Positions 10,877 to 22,600 of a stretch of 64,000 bases of DNA are shown here, piece after piece. The position numbers were made by a program, and so were the translations under genes. Below the pieces are notes generated by a model, which saw only the letters and a program-made list of their open reading frames with translations, did not search any database and was not told the DNA's origin. Position 1 is the first letter of the stretch. Each line of letters starts with the position of its first letter. Source of the DNA: Desmodesmus armatus (lineage: Eukaryota > Chlorophyta > Chlorophyceae > Sphaeropleales > Scenedesmaceae); NCBI GenBank assembly GCA_007449985.2, contig VIIQ02000138.1:124001-188000 (forward strand), in the 5' to 3' direction.

Positions 10877-12321
10877 GGGCTGTGATGCCTAGGACACGTG
10901 CCGACATGCGCACGCCGTGCTTGTAAGCACGTTGCCACTGGCTTGTGGTTGGGCCCTTGTGCCTGCCTCCAACTATGTACTGGGTTTTGTCTGCAGCTTT
11001 ACAGCCGGATGCATGTGTGCAAGCTTGTTGGTACCTTCAGTCCATCTGAACCTGCAACCCTGCATTGACTGTGGCGTGTTTATCTATCGATACAGCAGTC
11101 CATGCCACAGACGGTGTGTGGTGTGAGGGTTGGAGCACAGCAGCCCATGCAGGCCCTGCATAACAGCACATCAACTTATGCCATGCCCTTGGTGAGTTGC
11201 AGCTACAGATCTGTAGCCTACAGATCAGGCTCACCATCGGAAATTTCAGCATTGTTGTTTCAGCCCTGCGGAAACCGCCGAGTGCCGACAGTCGGAACAG
11301 TAGGCTGGAAGAGCGGGCGCTGGCGCCACTGTTGAGGCCGACTTGAAAAGTCGCACAGGCTAAAACCGGCAAAATGGCGCGCATTTGGTGTTTCTGACTT
11401 GTCGAAACCAGTAGATGGGATATCATTTGGTCTTTGAGACGCCGTGTAAGCTCCGAGGACCGCACAGGTGCAGAGGGAGAGGCTGATGTTGACGCCATGG
11501 CTGTTAAGGTGGACTCCAGAGCTCCAGCTGTGGCACGACTGCACCAGTCAGACAAGGCTGAATTGACTTGTTTAATTGCACATAATCCCTTGAACATGAC
11601 AACTATGGCTGGTAGGCCTGTTTTGGCTTGGTGTCAGTCTCACGCAGGCACATGCACAGGCTCACATGTGTGTACTGTAACTGTAAGGACACTGACGCAC
11701 ATCGTGGAGGCTGATACACACTGTAGCAACGATGCTGCTGTGCCATCAACCTCAAAACATGGCTGGTAATGCCTTACTCGCTGTACTGTGGCACATGCAG
11801 TTGTACCAGGTACTGTGGATCACACAAGTCACTGTGCAACCTTGGTACATTCCTGTGCAGCCAGGATGCGGCCTTTGCTGCCCTCTTACAGGTCGCATAC
11901 ATTCATCAAGTTGATCTTGCACTACGTCACCGCGTGAGGCCGAGATTACATCTCTAAATGAGAAAGACAGATATGCTTTGATCTGTCGCATTCAAACCAG
12001 ATGTCGTGTGACAGTTGAAGCAAAAGTGGCAGAACGAGCTGCGTAGGACGCATTACACCTTTCCAGTAATGTTGAGATTGCATCCTGTCTATGTCTGCCA
12101 GTCGCCAAGCGTCCTCGCGTTCGCTATAGTCTCAACTACCTCTCTGCAACAGTGCTCCTGTGCACTCGCCAGGCTCTCCAAACGGCACATCGCTGGCATG
12201 GAATGTGCTTTCAATATGGCACCGACAATACAGTCACCCTTCACAGGGCGTGTAGCCCTCACATCACTGTTAAGATCGGAGCAGCAGCAGGGGCCCCTGA
12301 GAGAAGTGGCTGAAGCTCCAG
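10877..12321. other. intergenic stretch without recognised genes
   Basis: Only short overlapping frames without repeats, motifs or a splice-consistent chain are visible. ACTGTAACTGTAAGG near 11,674 resembles the LINE tail hexamer but lacks the hairpin. Confidence 0.35.
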
Positions 12322-13020
12322 ATCAGCAGAAGACACCTGTCATTATTGGAATTGGGACACGATGATGGCACCACCAGCAGCCTTTTGGGAGGGATCCAGG
12401 CACATGTGACAGCAGGGTTGCAGGTCCTGGCCTTCAAGACCGGCTCACATGTACTGCTGAACAGCAGTGCTGCTCATACGCAAGCTCTTCCACAGGTATG
12501 TCCAGCCAGGTTGTTGTAGTAGCCAGGAAGGGTTTTCAACGTATGAATGTTCCTGTGCATGCTTGCTGGCAGGCCATATGACCAGGCCATGGCACTTGCA
12601 GCTGGGATGCCCTGCATCAGCTTCACTGAGCAACTGCTTTGCATCTTTGCACCTGGGACTGGGGCACGGGTACGTGTGTTCGTTGTGGCCATATACACAT
12701 GGTTGTTTTGGCCCTGCGTGTGACTATGCTTGTCTTGGCTGCTGTCTTGTGCTTACAGGTCATCACTGCCTTGACATCATCTGTAGGGTGCAAGCAGCAG
12801 GTAAGCAATGCCCAAACTTCTGATGTAAGTTTAGCTGCTGGGGTCAAGGATACCGCAGCTTCCTGGAACTGAAATGGAAATGACACGGGCAAGCTGTCAG
12901 CCTCCTGTGCCAGGCCTGCCACATATGAAGGGGGCAGCCCATTACACATCGGACTGGCACAACCCATGTGTCAGCGCATTGGCAGGAACACCATTTTTAC
13001 GGACCTTGAGCAGGTGCTAG
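12322..13020 (+). CDS. candidate four-exon gene, function unknown
   Basis: Proposed exons 12,322-12,495, 12,586-12,669, 12,759-12,797 and 12,859-13,020 are 174, 84, 39 and 162 bases, every one a multiple of three. Their donors are GTATGT, GTACGT and GTAAGC. The joined frame stays open and reads fragments such as DDGTTSSLLGG, VLAFKTGSHVLLNSSA, MPCISFTEQLLCIF and VITALTSSVGC before a TAG. Acceptors are CCAG, TACAG and CGCAG. I see no start exon; an in-frame TGA at 12,298 means the first listed exon begins after an acceptor such as CTCCAG. A second donor, GTATGT at 13,045, would suit another frame of the last exon. The product is not recognised. GC-rich DNA gives many open frames, so the phase-consistent chain is the main support. 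Confidence 0.3.
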
Positions 13021-13870
13021 CGGTCGGATGCGAATGCACTGCAGGTATGTTGTCTTGTTTGGCTGCATCACCTGAATGCGCTGCTGCTGCTGCTGCCAAC
13101 CTACCGCTTTGCGCAGGCCCCAGCTCGGCACGGCACCTGGCCCCCACACAGCGCCTCACACTTTTGGCCTAGTCAACAGGATGACACTCTGACTTGCACT
13201 GACCGTCAGCAAGGCCTAATGACATCAAGCAGAGGTGAAGCGGCGGCGGCAGTGCAGGCATTGCACATGCGCTTGCGATCATGGCCGTAGGCGGGTTGGG
13301 TTGGCTACAGCATACCACCAGGCCTGCGTGTGTGGTGGCGACAATTGACCAAGAGCCTTTATTGCTGGGCCCTGCTCCAGCATGCTATGGTGCTGCTGCC
13401 AGCAGTCTGCTGGTGACAGCCGCCATCTGGGTGTAGACGCTTGGTGGACAATTGGTGTGGATTCGGACTGTGTGATGGTCAGCATGCCTATCTGGGAAGC
13501 AGGATTGCATACTGTGCTCATACCAGTTCTGGTTGCTTCTGCTGCGTCTGCCGGTGCAGTCTGCAAAATGCAGTGTTGGGCTCACAGCAGCAGAAGGATG
13601 CACAACTCATGTGCAAGGTTCCGCCTGTGTGTTGCTTGCCAGCTTTGAGCATAGTGCTGCTTGGCACTAAGTGGCATCAGGTTGTATCCTTGTGATGTTG
13701 TAGCTTGCACTTTGCCACAGCAGCATAGGGTATTGCTGGTTGGGGAGCGTTTTTGAGGGCCATTGCCGACGTGCTCTGAGGTGCAAGCATGGCTGGGGTG
13801 ATCGCAGTAAGACCTGGCATACACACTTGCTACGATGCACTCGCGCACCGACGCGCATGCTATCCCTTTT
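13021..13870. other. non-coding flank of the LTR element
   Basis: No gene recognised. GCTGCTGCTGCTGCC lies at about 13,081. The pre-insertion target site of the LTR element ends with GGAAC at 13,871-13,875. Confidence 0.4.
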
Positions 13871-13875
13871 GGAAC

Positions 13876-14357
13876 TGTAGTGATCAAGGCGGCTTGGGAG
13901 AGGCTCTGTTGGGAGAGCATCTTCCCCTGTGTTGAGTAGTTATCATGCTGGTGAGTATCTTGGGAGCATTCTGATCGTATTGAGGATGTGGGTCAGTCAG
14001 CTGACCTTTGGGACAGAGTGTGACAGTTATGTGGGTCAACTCTGTAAAGCTCATCAAAGGCTGGCGCCGTCTGGTGCTGGTCACCTTTTGTCGTCCCTAG
14101 TGGATTGGCTTGGTCAGTCATGCTTCCTTTTGTAAGTCACAGTACATGATCCATCCATGAAGCTTCCCTCTACAGAGTATGGCTTGAGTTGAGGCAGGAC
14201 AGACTTCTCAAGGCCTATGCCAGTTTAGTCTAGTCTTTCAGTCCCCTCGTCGACTCCTGTGCCTATCATGAAAGGCTCACGCTTCCTATCACGCAGAATC
14301 CATCAGGACACAGCCTGTCCAGCCTGTTCTCCAGAGATCGAGGGGCTAATCAGTTCA
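13876..14357 (+). repeat. 5' LTR, 482 bp
   Basis: Begins TGTAGTGATCAAGG, ends CTAATCAGTTCA. The same sequence lies 4536 bp downstream. The LTR should carry the element's promoter and polyadenylation signals, but I recognise no specific site. Confidence 0.93.
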
Positions 14358-14358
14358 G

Positions 14359-14369
14359 TGGTAGCGGAG
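14359..14369 (+). promoter_or_regulatory. primer-binding site candidate
   Basis: TGGTAGCGGAG starts two bases after the 5' LTR. TGG pairs with the CCA end of a tRNA. The string is close to the plant initiator-Met primer site TGGTATCAGAG, with two differences. The exact algal tRNA cannot be confirmed from this window. Confidence 0.55.
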
Positions 14370-17300
14370 ACATGGCATTCGTTTGCTCTTCTGTGGGCGA
14401 ACGACGGTTTTTGCTAGGCAGTTTCCCCTGCTGGCAAACGATGAAGCTGCTGGTGTGGGACAGCAGTACCGTTTCTGGAGGACAGCAATGCTCGACTGAC
14501 CGATGGGACAAGTAAGGAGGACAAAGCGTCTTTGTGTGTTATAAGCAGCGCGTTTTCGAAATGCAGCGCGTGCTGGGAGCTGCAATGGAAAAAAGACAGT
14601 AACTGCCAGGAGCAGCATCGTCAAGCACAGTTGCAGTTGCTGGGTACAGTGGAAGCAAGCCAGTGCTGGAGGAGCATGTTGATTGCTACAGTGACACGCT
14701 GTCGGAATGGTTTTTGCTGCATGCCTCTTCCTTCCATGAGACGCTTCAGTGTGGATCGAGCATTTCTCCTCCTGGGTGTAGGCAGTATTATTGCACACAT
14801 GAAGCAGTGAGGTGTCTTCCCCTGCCACGCAGTTGTGTGTCTGTGTGTTGTGTCAGGTTCTGCCACAGGTTGTAGTGTCGCCTGCTGTCGAGCCTTGCCT
14901 TGCCCGTAGGCTTATGCCTGGCCTGGCTTGTGCTCCAGCCCTACTGACAGTGTTATGAAAGGCAGCTACTGGGCTAGTCAGCCAGTGGTTTTGTCAGCTG
15001 TCAGATCCATGCTTCCTTGTTCTTCTTGTTCCTGTGGTAGGGTGTTTGTGCTATGAGCACGACAGCAGCAGGCTCGTGCGTTTTTCAGTTGCGCATGCAA
15101 GCTACATGAGCGCAGCGCAGCGTCACATGCAGTGGTGTGGACTCACTTGTGGTGTGTGTTGCTATGTTGTGCTGTGCTGTTCTGTGCAAGATGTGTGCTG
15201 TTTTGGTTTCTGTCGTGTATGGCAGTGGACCTGCACTCCTGTTGTGCAGAAAGCTTGTGCGGTTGTGTCTTTGGTGCAAGCAACAGTTTGGCGCTCAGTA
15301 TGATGTGTCCCTCGTGACGGTGGTCAGCATTTGCTGGTGTGTTGGATGTTGGGTGTTCAGTGTGTGAGTTGTGTGTTTGGAGAATGCCTTGCTCTGACAT
15401 GGGAGAGGAACACAGCACACAGGGAGCTCAGTGTCAAATGCACAGTTCCTAATGTTGGAAGACACAAGGTGGAGTTGCGTGAGCGAAGTACAGTTCTGCC
15501 TCCCTAGTTGTCCTTGTGGTGGTGCTGTGGTGTTCCAGTGGTGGCTCGTTGTGGTGTAGGCTAGTCCCCCGCAAGCTCAAGAGCCGTGTGTCAATCAGCA
15601 GTAGCATCAGGTCGCGCCTGGTGTATGAGGCTCACATGCTTGCCCTCGTAAGTCGCTGGCGCATGTGTCAAGTTATGGGGTTGCATTGTGGAGTGCTCTG
15701 TTTCAGCAAGTACCAGACTTTCTAGTGCATGGGCCCGTTCATGGCACACAGCGCATGGCTCTTTGTGAGTGAGAGAGCTCACTTGCTGGCCCCAGGTGTT
15801 TCTCTTGTCATGGCTGCAATATGTGCACGCACCCTCCTCAACGCCTTAACGGTCTATATCGGCGGGCATTGGTTGAATCCCGGTGTGGTGGAGGTACCGC
15901 CTGGTTGTCTGCGTGTTATTCTGCTGACCTGCGTGGTTGCACTGAGTCAGAGGTCAATGCTTGTGTGGTGTTTCGCCCTAAGCATGTGACAAGGTTGCTC
16001 ATGCTGTGGTAGTGCTACTTACTTTGTGGGTGACCCCCGAGTTCTTGTGTGCACTCCAGTATGTGGCACAGAGGCATCTGCACCGTGAAAGTCTTGTTGG
16101 TGCAGGGGTGGTGTTTGTGGAGAAAGCCGTGTCCATGGTGTGTCTGATACAACTGAGAAAGTTGTTTTGTGGTCCAACACAGAAGCTCTGTGGAGGTTAT
16201 TCAGAGCGCTGGTTGTCATTGGCATGGGTGTTGTTGTGTGCTGATGTTGTCAGTTCAGTGTGTGATGAAGGCTGCATCGGTGTGCCAGTAAGCCGTGGCA
16301 GTGTGTGAAAATGTATGTGTGGTGCAGAGACCAGATTCCTGTGGTGTTTTGGTTGTGAGGTTGTCAGTGCCCTTGCATCGTGGCCGTTGAAGTCAAAGGA
16401 TGACAGCTGGAGTCCCTCTTGCTGAGAAGCAGTACACCGCCTGCAAGCATGGCTATGTCGGCTGCATGGTAATCAAAGTTGTGTATGCTTACTGCTGTGG
16501 CGATCCCAGCAGGCTCAGTGTGGAGAGGACAGAGTTCAGCTGCATGTGTTGTTGAGGCCATTTGCATGTTTACTTGACACGCCTTCAGTGTGCCGATGTG
16601 TGTAGACACAGGAAGGACATCAGATGTGTGTTTGGCTGCCTTGTGAAAGTGTACTCTGTGGTTCTACATGTGGAGCAGTTGTGATGCTGGCCAAGGAGCC
16701 TTGAGTGTTGCCTCCTTAGGGACAACAGTCAATGGCCGGGTGTACACTGTGTGTTTATCTGGCTGATGTGCATCAGTGGCGTGCTGCATCTTCAGGCATT
16801 GTGCACACGCTTGTGCAGACGCTGATTGTTGCAGTGGCTAGAGTGCCAATGCGTTCCACGGTAGTATGGCTTGTCGTTTTCTGGTCCTGACAGCTTTGGG
16901 CTGTGGTCACATGTCAGCCTATCTTTCGAAGTGGTGGCCGGTGTGTTGTGCATGTTGGCGCAGTTGGCAAAGGCATCTGCCTTGAGGGAGTTTTTTCTAA
17001 GCATTGCCGATGAGGCATTGCCGCGTGCTTGAGCTACCCTATGCAGTCTCAGATTGCATGTTGACGTGGTGCGCGCAGTGGTGTGTTCAAAGTTGGCAAG
17101 CAGCTTGGGTGTATGTTTTTGTTGTGCTTTGTTGCTGGATTGTACTGTGAGCACAGGTACACTCAGTTTGGTTGTCAAGTTGTCTGCTGAGAGCGACATC
17201 TGCCTCCTACTGAGTGCTTTGCAGTTCTTGGGTGCTGGTGTACGAGCTTGTGTTCGTGGCTGTGCTGTGAAAGCGTGTCACACTCTTGCAAGTACTAGGG

Positions 17301-18334
17301 GTTTGTGTCGGCCCTTCTACAACGCGCTTGATTGTCGTGTGTGACAGTGCAGCGTGCTGGCCTAGCGCCCTGCCGCTTGTCCGCTAAGCAACGCAAGTGT
17401 CGCTCATCCCCGCTTTGCGCCGTGAGGTTCACGTTGTGTGTGTGTTGGCTATTTTGGCGATTTTCCCTGCGTTCTTGATTGTACCTGTCGTGTGTCCATT
17501 GCACTTTGGCTTGGCTGGTGCGCGTCCCTGGATCGCGTGCGTGGCATCAATGAGGAGTGGCATCGCTCGTGTGACAGGGGGCGGCACAATTGCATAGTTC
17601 TGTTGGCGTTTGTGTGCTGGCACTGTGCTCCTGCCAGTTGCACAATGGTGACAACGTTGTGGCTTGTTGCAGTCTTGAGTTGTTTGCAGGCTGCAGGTGA
17701 TGTGCATCGTCAGGCAGTGCAAGCAAGTGTGTCTTTTGAGGTGTTGTGTATATGTGCAAGGTAACCAGTGGATGGTTTCTGGTCAGTGCATCTTTGCACT
17801 CAATCTCAGCGCCTTGGGATGGTCCGATTCCTGAAGACGATGACTGTGTTGCGTGACTGCTATGCACTGACGTGTAAGCAGCAGCAGCGGTGACAGTGTG
17901 TCAAGACATGGTGGCGATATCTTTGTGCGTACGCCATGTGATGAAGGTCAGTTGCGCAGTCAGTTGGCGCACATGTCTTGGTGTTGAGCAAGTGTCATGG
18001 TTGTGTTGTGACAGCTGAACAGATATCGATGCTGTTGGTTGGTCGAAGGTGTGGTAGGTGTTGGTGGACTGCATTTGCAGAAGGCTAGGCATCCATCTTT
18101 CCTTTGCTTTCATGCGGGTTTTGTTAGCTGTACCTGGAGGCCAGTGCGTGCCGAACAGCTCCATGCGTCCTTTGTCCTTGCCTATGCCTTGTGGTGAAGT
18201 TTGGGCAGTTTTCAGTTATAGTTCATTAGCATGTCTCACGGGTCGGTGGTCTGACGCACTTGGTGTTACCCGCCCGTTGATCAGCATCCCCTTTTCCTAC
18301 TATGGTGCTTCCCCTTGGCTTCGTTCGGCCGTCA

Positions 18335-18396
18335 GGCAACGAGGGCGTTGCCTTGGCAACGAGGGCGTTGCCTTGGCAACGAGGGCGTTGCCTTGG
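18335..18396. repeat. three tandem 20-bp hairpin units before the 3' LTR
   Basis: GCAACGAGGGCGTTGCCTTG is repeated about three times. Each unit contains GGCAAC and GTTGCC around GAGGGC, so each can fold into a 6-bp stem. The block ends next to the purine-rich segment that precedes the 3' LTR. Confidence 0.9.
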
Positions 18397-18411
18397 TGAG
18401 AGGGAGCCGCA

Positions 18412-18893
18412 TGTAGTGATCAAGGCGGCTTGGGAGAGGCTCTGTTGGGAGAGCATCTTCCCCTGTGTTGAGTAGTTATCATGCTGGTGAGTATCTTGGG
18501 AGCATTCTGATCGTATTGAGGATGTGGGTCAGTCAGCTGACCTTTGGGACAGAGTGTGACAGTTATGTGGGTCAACTCTGTAAAGCTCATCAAAGGCTGG
18601 CGCCGTCTGGTGCTGGTCACCTTTTGTCGTCCCTAGTGGATTGGCTTGGTCAGTCATGCTTCCTTTTGTAAGTCACAGTACATGATCCATCCATGAAGCT
18701 TCCCTCTACAGAGTATGGCTTGAGTTGAGGCAGGACAGACTTCTCAAGGCCTATGCCAGTTTAGTCTAGTCTTTCAGTCCCCTCGTCGACTCCTGTGCCT
18801 ATCATGAAAGGCTCACGCTTCCTATCACGCAGAATCCATCAGGACACAGCCTGTCCAGCCTGTTCTCCAGAGATCGAGGGGCTAATCAGTTCA
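18412..18893 (+). repeat. 3' LTR, 482 bp
   Basis: Direct repeat of 13,876-14,357 with no difference seen. It is followed at once by the second copy of the target duplication GGAAC. Confidence 0.93.
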
Positions 18894-18898
18894 GGAAC

Positions 18899-19682
18899 GA
18901 TGCGGACATGTGGCACATTCATGTGTGCAGCAGTGGCTGGGGGTTCAACTTCCCATTCACTCTTGCTTGTACAATATGTGTTGTTTGTTGTGCGATGTAT
19001 CTGGGTCCTTGTGCCAGTCAGTATGTATCAGCTGACTTGTGTGTGTGCAGTTCAGCAATTAGTGTGTCACATCTGACTCTGAGTGAGTGTATCAGCGTGT
19101 AAGCTTGACATAGACTTAGCTTTTGCAGTAGCACTGTCAACAGTCGCAGCAAGGGCCGGAATGAGCAGAACAGTCGATGTCTGCTGGCAAACAGCGCATA
19201 GTTTGGTCGCGACTGCAACAGTTAGCTGCACACAGTAGGAACTGAGTCGCACGCTGCTGCAGGTGCCGCTGCGACAGTCGACTGACCCGCAGCGAGCAGT
19301 CGCGGCCTCAACAGTGTGCTGAAACCGCTCGACCTAAACTATGCACTTTTTCAGTACAGACTGCTCACAAGCATACAGCCAGCTGAAACAACAATGGAGA
19401 AATTTCCGATGACAGTGTACTAGCAGTGCTACACTCATGGCAAGTGGGACACCTGCCTGAATTTGGTCTTTGCTGGTGCATGTTTCCGGCGGCGCTGCCC
19501 CTTTGCAGTGCTTCAGACTCTGAAGACTCTGAGTGGTGACCATTTCTGTACCCTGACTAAGATAATTACCACATGCTACAATGACCCCATTCTGCCCAAC
19601 CGCGTCAGGCGCGCGGCGTGCTGTGTTCCATTCTGCACGTCTAATGGGTCATGTTGTTCCAGCATGATCCCTTCTTTGCACT
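18899..19682. other. non-coding stretch between the LTR element and the LINE
   Basis: No motifs recognised. If the LINE were full length its endonuclease would lie here, but no endonuclease-like frame is visible. This supports a 5' truncation near 19.9 kb. Confidence 0.4.
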
Positions 19683-22600
19683 TTGCACATAGTACGTGCT
19701 GCCTGGCTGTCGCCATGGCATGTGCCAGGCACCAGTGCCAAAGAGCTAGCGGGGCCGCCCCCTTCTGTGCAGGGGGTCTTGCAGCAGATATATGTAACAA
19801 CACCAGTGCACAACTGCGACATTGGCAATGGGATCAACACTGGCAACGGCAGTAGCAGCAGCTGTGGCGTCTTGTTGCTGGTGCTGGTGTGCACTGTCAG
19901 TGTGCCAAAGCTGTGCAGGGCAAGGCAGGCTCGCCGAGAGGCGGCCCAGCTGTTTGTGAAGTGGGACGAGTCCCGCCGTGAGGACTATCGTGTGCTGTTG
20001 GCCTCGTCTGGGTATGCTCAGAAGCGTGGGGAGGTGATGTTGGCCTTGCAGCAGGGCATGTTGTCTGTGGGTGAGGCCTCAGACTTGTGGGGTTGTGTGT
20101 TGTTGGATGCTGCGCGAGAGATCTTTGGGGACGGCTCCCCAGGGGGCACCCTGCGGAATGGCCGGCCTAAGAAGTGGTGGTTCCGGCAGTGCAAGCATGA
20201 GCATGCTGCTTTGCAAGCAGCGCTTAGGTCTGGGGACTCCCATGCAGCTACTGCTGCTCGCAATCGGTTTAATGCAAAGAAGCGCACAGTGCAGCGGCTG
20301 GCAGCACAAAAGGCTGAGCGTGAGTGGGTCCGGGATATCAAGCATAACCCTCGCCGGTTTTGGTCCCAGTACCGCGGTAGTAGGGCGGCTGAGGGTGTGC
20401 ACTCTGTGGATGCATTGGCCCAGCATTGGCAGTCTCTGTATCAGGTGGAGGGCGTTTCCCTGCAAGATAAGTTTGCGTCTGCTGCAGACTGTGTTGACCG
20501 GGTGTGTGCTGCCAGTTCTGCCTCCCCGTCTGCTGTTGGTGCTGCTGAGGTGCTCAACCGTGAGTTGTCTGTTGAGGAAGTAGAGCACGCTGTGCGCAAG
20601 CTCAAGCTGGGGCGGATGGCAGGCCCTGATGGGATCAGGGGTGAGCTGATCCGGCAGGTTTTCTCAGTCCAGCATGTAGAGCTCCCAGATGGTAAATGGG
20701 TGCGTAAGCATGTCTATGACCTGACTGAAGGGTCCCTCCTTCATGACCTGTGGTCCATTTTCCACTGTGCTTTCCAGCAAGGCGCGGTTCCAACCTGTTG
20801 GGGTGCTTGCTTCTTGTCGGCTGTGTTCAAAAAGGGTGATCCCTCTCTGCTGGACAACTACCGGGGCATTGCGGTGGGGTCTGTCTTTGGCAAGCTATTC
20901 ATCTTAGTGCTGCACACACGCTTGGATGCCTGGGCTGAAGAGCAAGGGTACCGGGCTGCAGGCCAGGCAGGGTTCAGGGATGGTAAATGCACCAACAATC
21001 ATGTGTTTGTCCTCAAGCACTTGGTGGACAGGTGTCAGAGGTCCGATCGGCTTTATGCATGCTTCATTGATTTCAGGAAGGCATACGACCTTGTCCGGCG
21101 GGATTTGCTGATGCAGTGTTTGGCAGATCTGGGGGCACATGGGAGCATGCTCTCTTGTGTGGTCAGCATGTACTGGTCTACTCCTATGGTGGTGAAGAGT
21201 GGGCGGGAACGGGGGCCAGCAGTGGACAGCTGCATTGGGGTCAAGCAGGGTGACCCCTTGTCCCCTCTGCTATTTGGGTTGTTTATCGACAGGGTGGAGG
21301 CCTGGTTGCAGGAGCATGCCCCGCAGTGTGGGGTGCGTTTGGGCGAGAGCCTGTTGCGGGTGCTTTTGTATGCGGATGATCTCACGCTGCTGGCCTCTAG
21401 CCCGGAGGACCTGCAGACTCTGTTGGATGCCCTACAGGTGTTTTGTGATGCCAACTCTCTGTTTGTCAATGTGGCCAAGTCAGCTGTGGTGGTGTTTGGG
21501 AAGCGCAAGCCACAGGCCGGCACTCATATTCCCCGTGATGGTTGGGTGCTGGATGGGGCCCAGATTCCCGTTGTTCCTGAGTTCCGTTACCTTGGTATTG
21601 TTTTCCATCAGACGGCAGGGGTGTCAGCCTGTACATCTGCCTTGTCTGCTGCTGCCATGCGGGCCATGTGGTGCATGCTATCTAGGTGCAAGTCTATGCA
21701 GATGCCCACCCTACAGCTACGAGTGTCTTTGTTCGAGTCCCTGGTGTCTCCGATTTTGTCCTACTGCAGCGAGGTTTGGGGCCCGTCAGTCCTTAAGACC
21801 TGTTCAAACCCTGCCAAATGCATGGACTTGGCACTGCACCGACCCCTGCTGGTCTTTTTGCGTCGCTTGGGTGGTAACCTGCGAAGGAGCACCAGGCGGG
21901 AACTCCTATTGCGTGAGTTTGGGGTGCGGCCACCTGCACGGGCCTGGCTGCGCTCCTGTGTGCAGCTGTGGAACCGGGCGGCTGATCTGCCATCTACGGA
22001 CCCTCTGAGTGTTGCTATGCGCGAGAATGCATCCATGCAGTACCGCCCCAAGCAGCTGTGGTGTGTGGGGTTGGAGTCCTTTCTGCGTCGTATTGGCTAT
22101 GCCTTGCCACCGGAGGGTTTGCACGCTGGTGCTGATTGGGTGAGGCTGCCGGTTTGTGAGGTGTTGTCGGCCTTCGATGAGTGGTGGTGCAAGGGGTTTG
22201 CAGAGGCCCCAGTTGACCCTCGTGCGGCTCCCTCTGGTGCAGTGTCTATGAGCACTTATGAGCAGTGGTTTGCCACCGAGCCTGTTCGTGAGAGCTACAG
22301 CAGCGGCTGTGTGTCGGAGGTCCCTAGTTATGTTGCTAACACTGCAGGCATTCCCGCCCAGCATGTTAGGTCGCTATCAGCTTTCCGGCTAGGGGCACAC
22401 AGCTTTGAAGTTGCCACTGGCCGCTGGTCTCGATGTCCCAGAGAACAACGTATATGTCAGCTATGTGGTGAGGGAGTTGGTGATGAGTTTCATGTGGTTT
22501 TTGAATGTGGTGGTCAGGAGGTGCCTCGCCAGTTGCATGCTGAGTTGTTTGAAGCATTTGGTGGGTGGTCACACATTTCTCCAGCAGCCCTTCCTACGGA

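Larger units (their letters stand above)
13876..18893 (+). mobile_element. complete non-autonomous LTR retrotransposon (5018 bp)
   Basis: Two 482-bp direct repeats (13,876-14,357 and 18,412-18,893) begin TGTAGTGATC and end CAGTTCA, the usual TG...CA termini. Read side by side I find no difference between them. The host bases GGAAC occur immediately before the left repeat (13,871-13,875) and immediately after the right one (18,894-18,898), a perfect 5-bp target duplication. A primer-binding-site candidate starts two bases after the left LTR, and a purine run (GAGAGGGAG, 18,398-18,406) precedes the right LTR. The 4054-bp interior holds only short frames with no gag zinc knuckle, protease, reverse transcriptase or integrase motif. 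The plus strand is noticeably G/T-rich. Known elements of this type (LARD-like) are moved by proteins of autonomous relatives. Orientation is assigned from the primer site. Near-identical LTRs imply recent insertion. Confidence 0.92.

Noticed and set aside
14358..18411. gag or pol genes inside the LTR element
   Set aside because: The longest frames are about 100-135 codons, on both strands, with no reverse-transcriptase, protease, integrase or zinc-knuckle motif.
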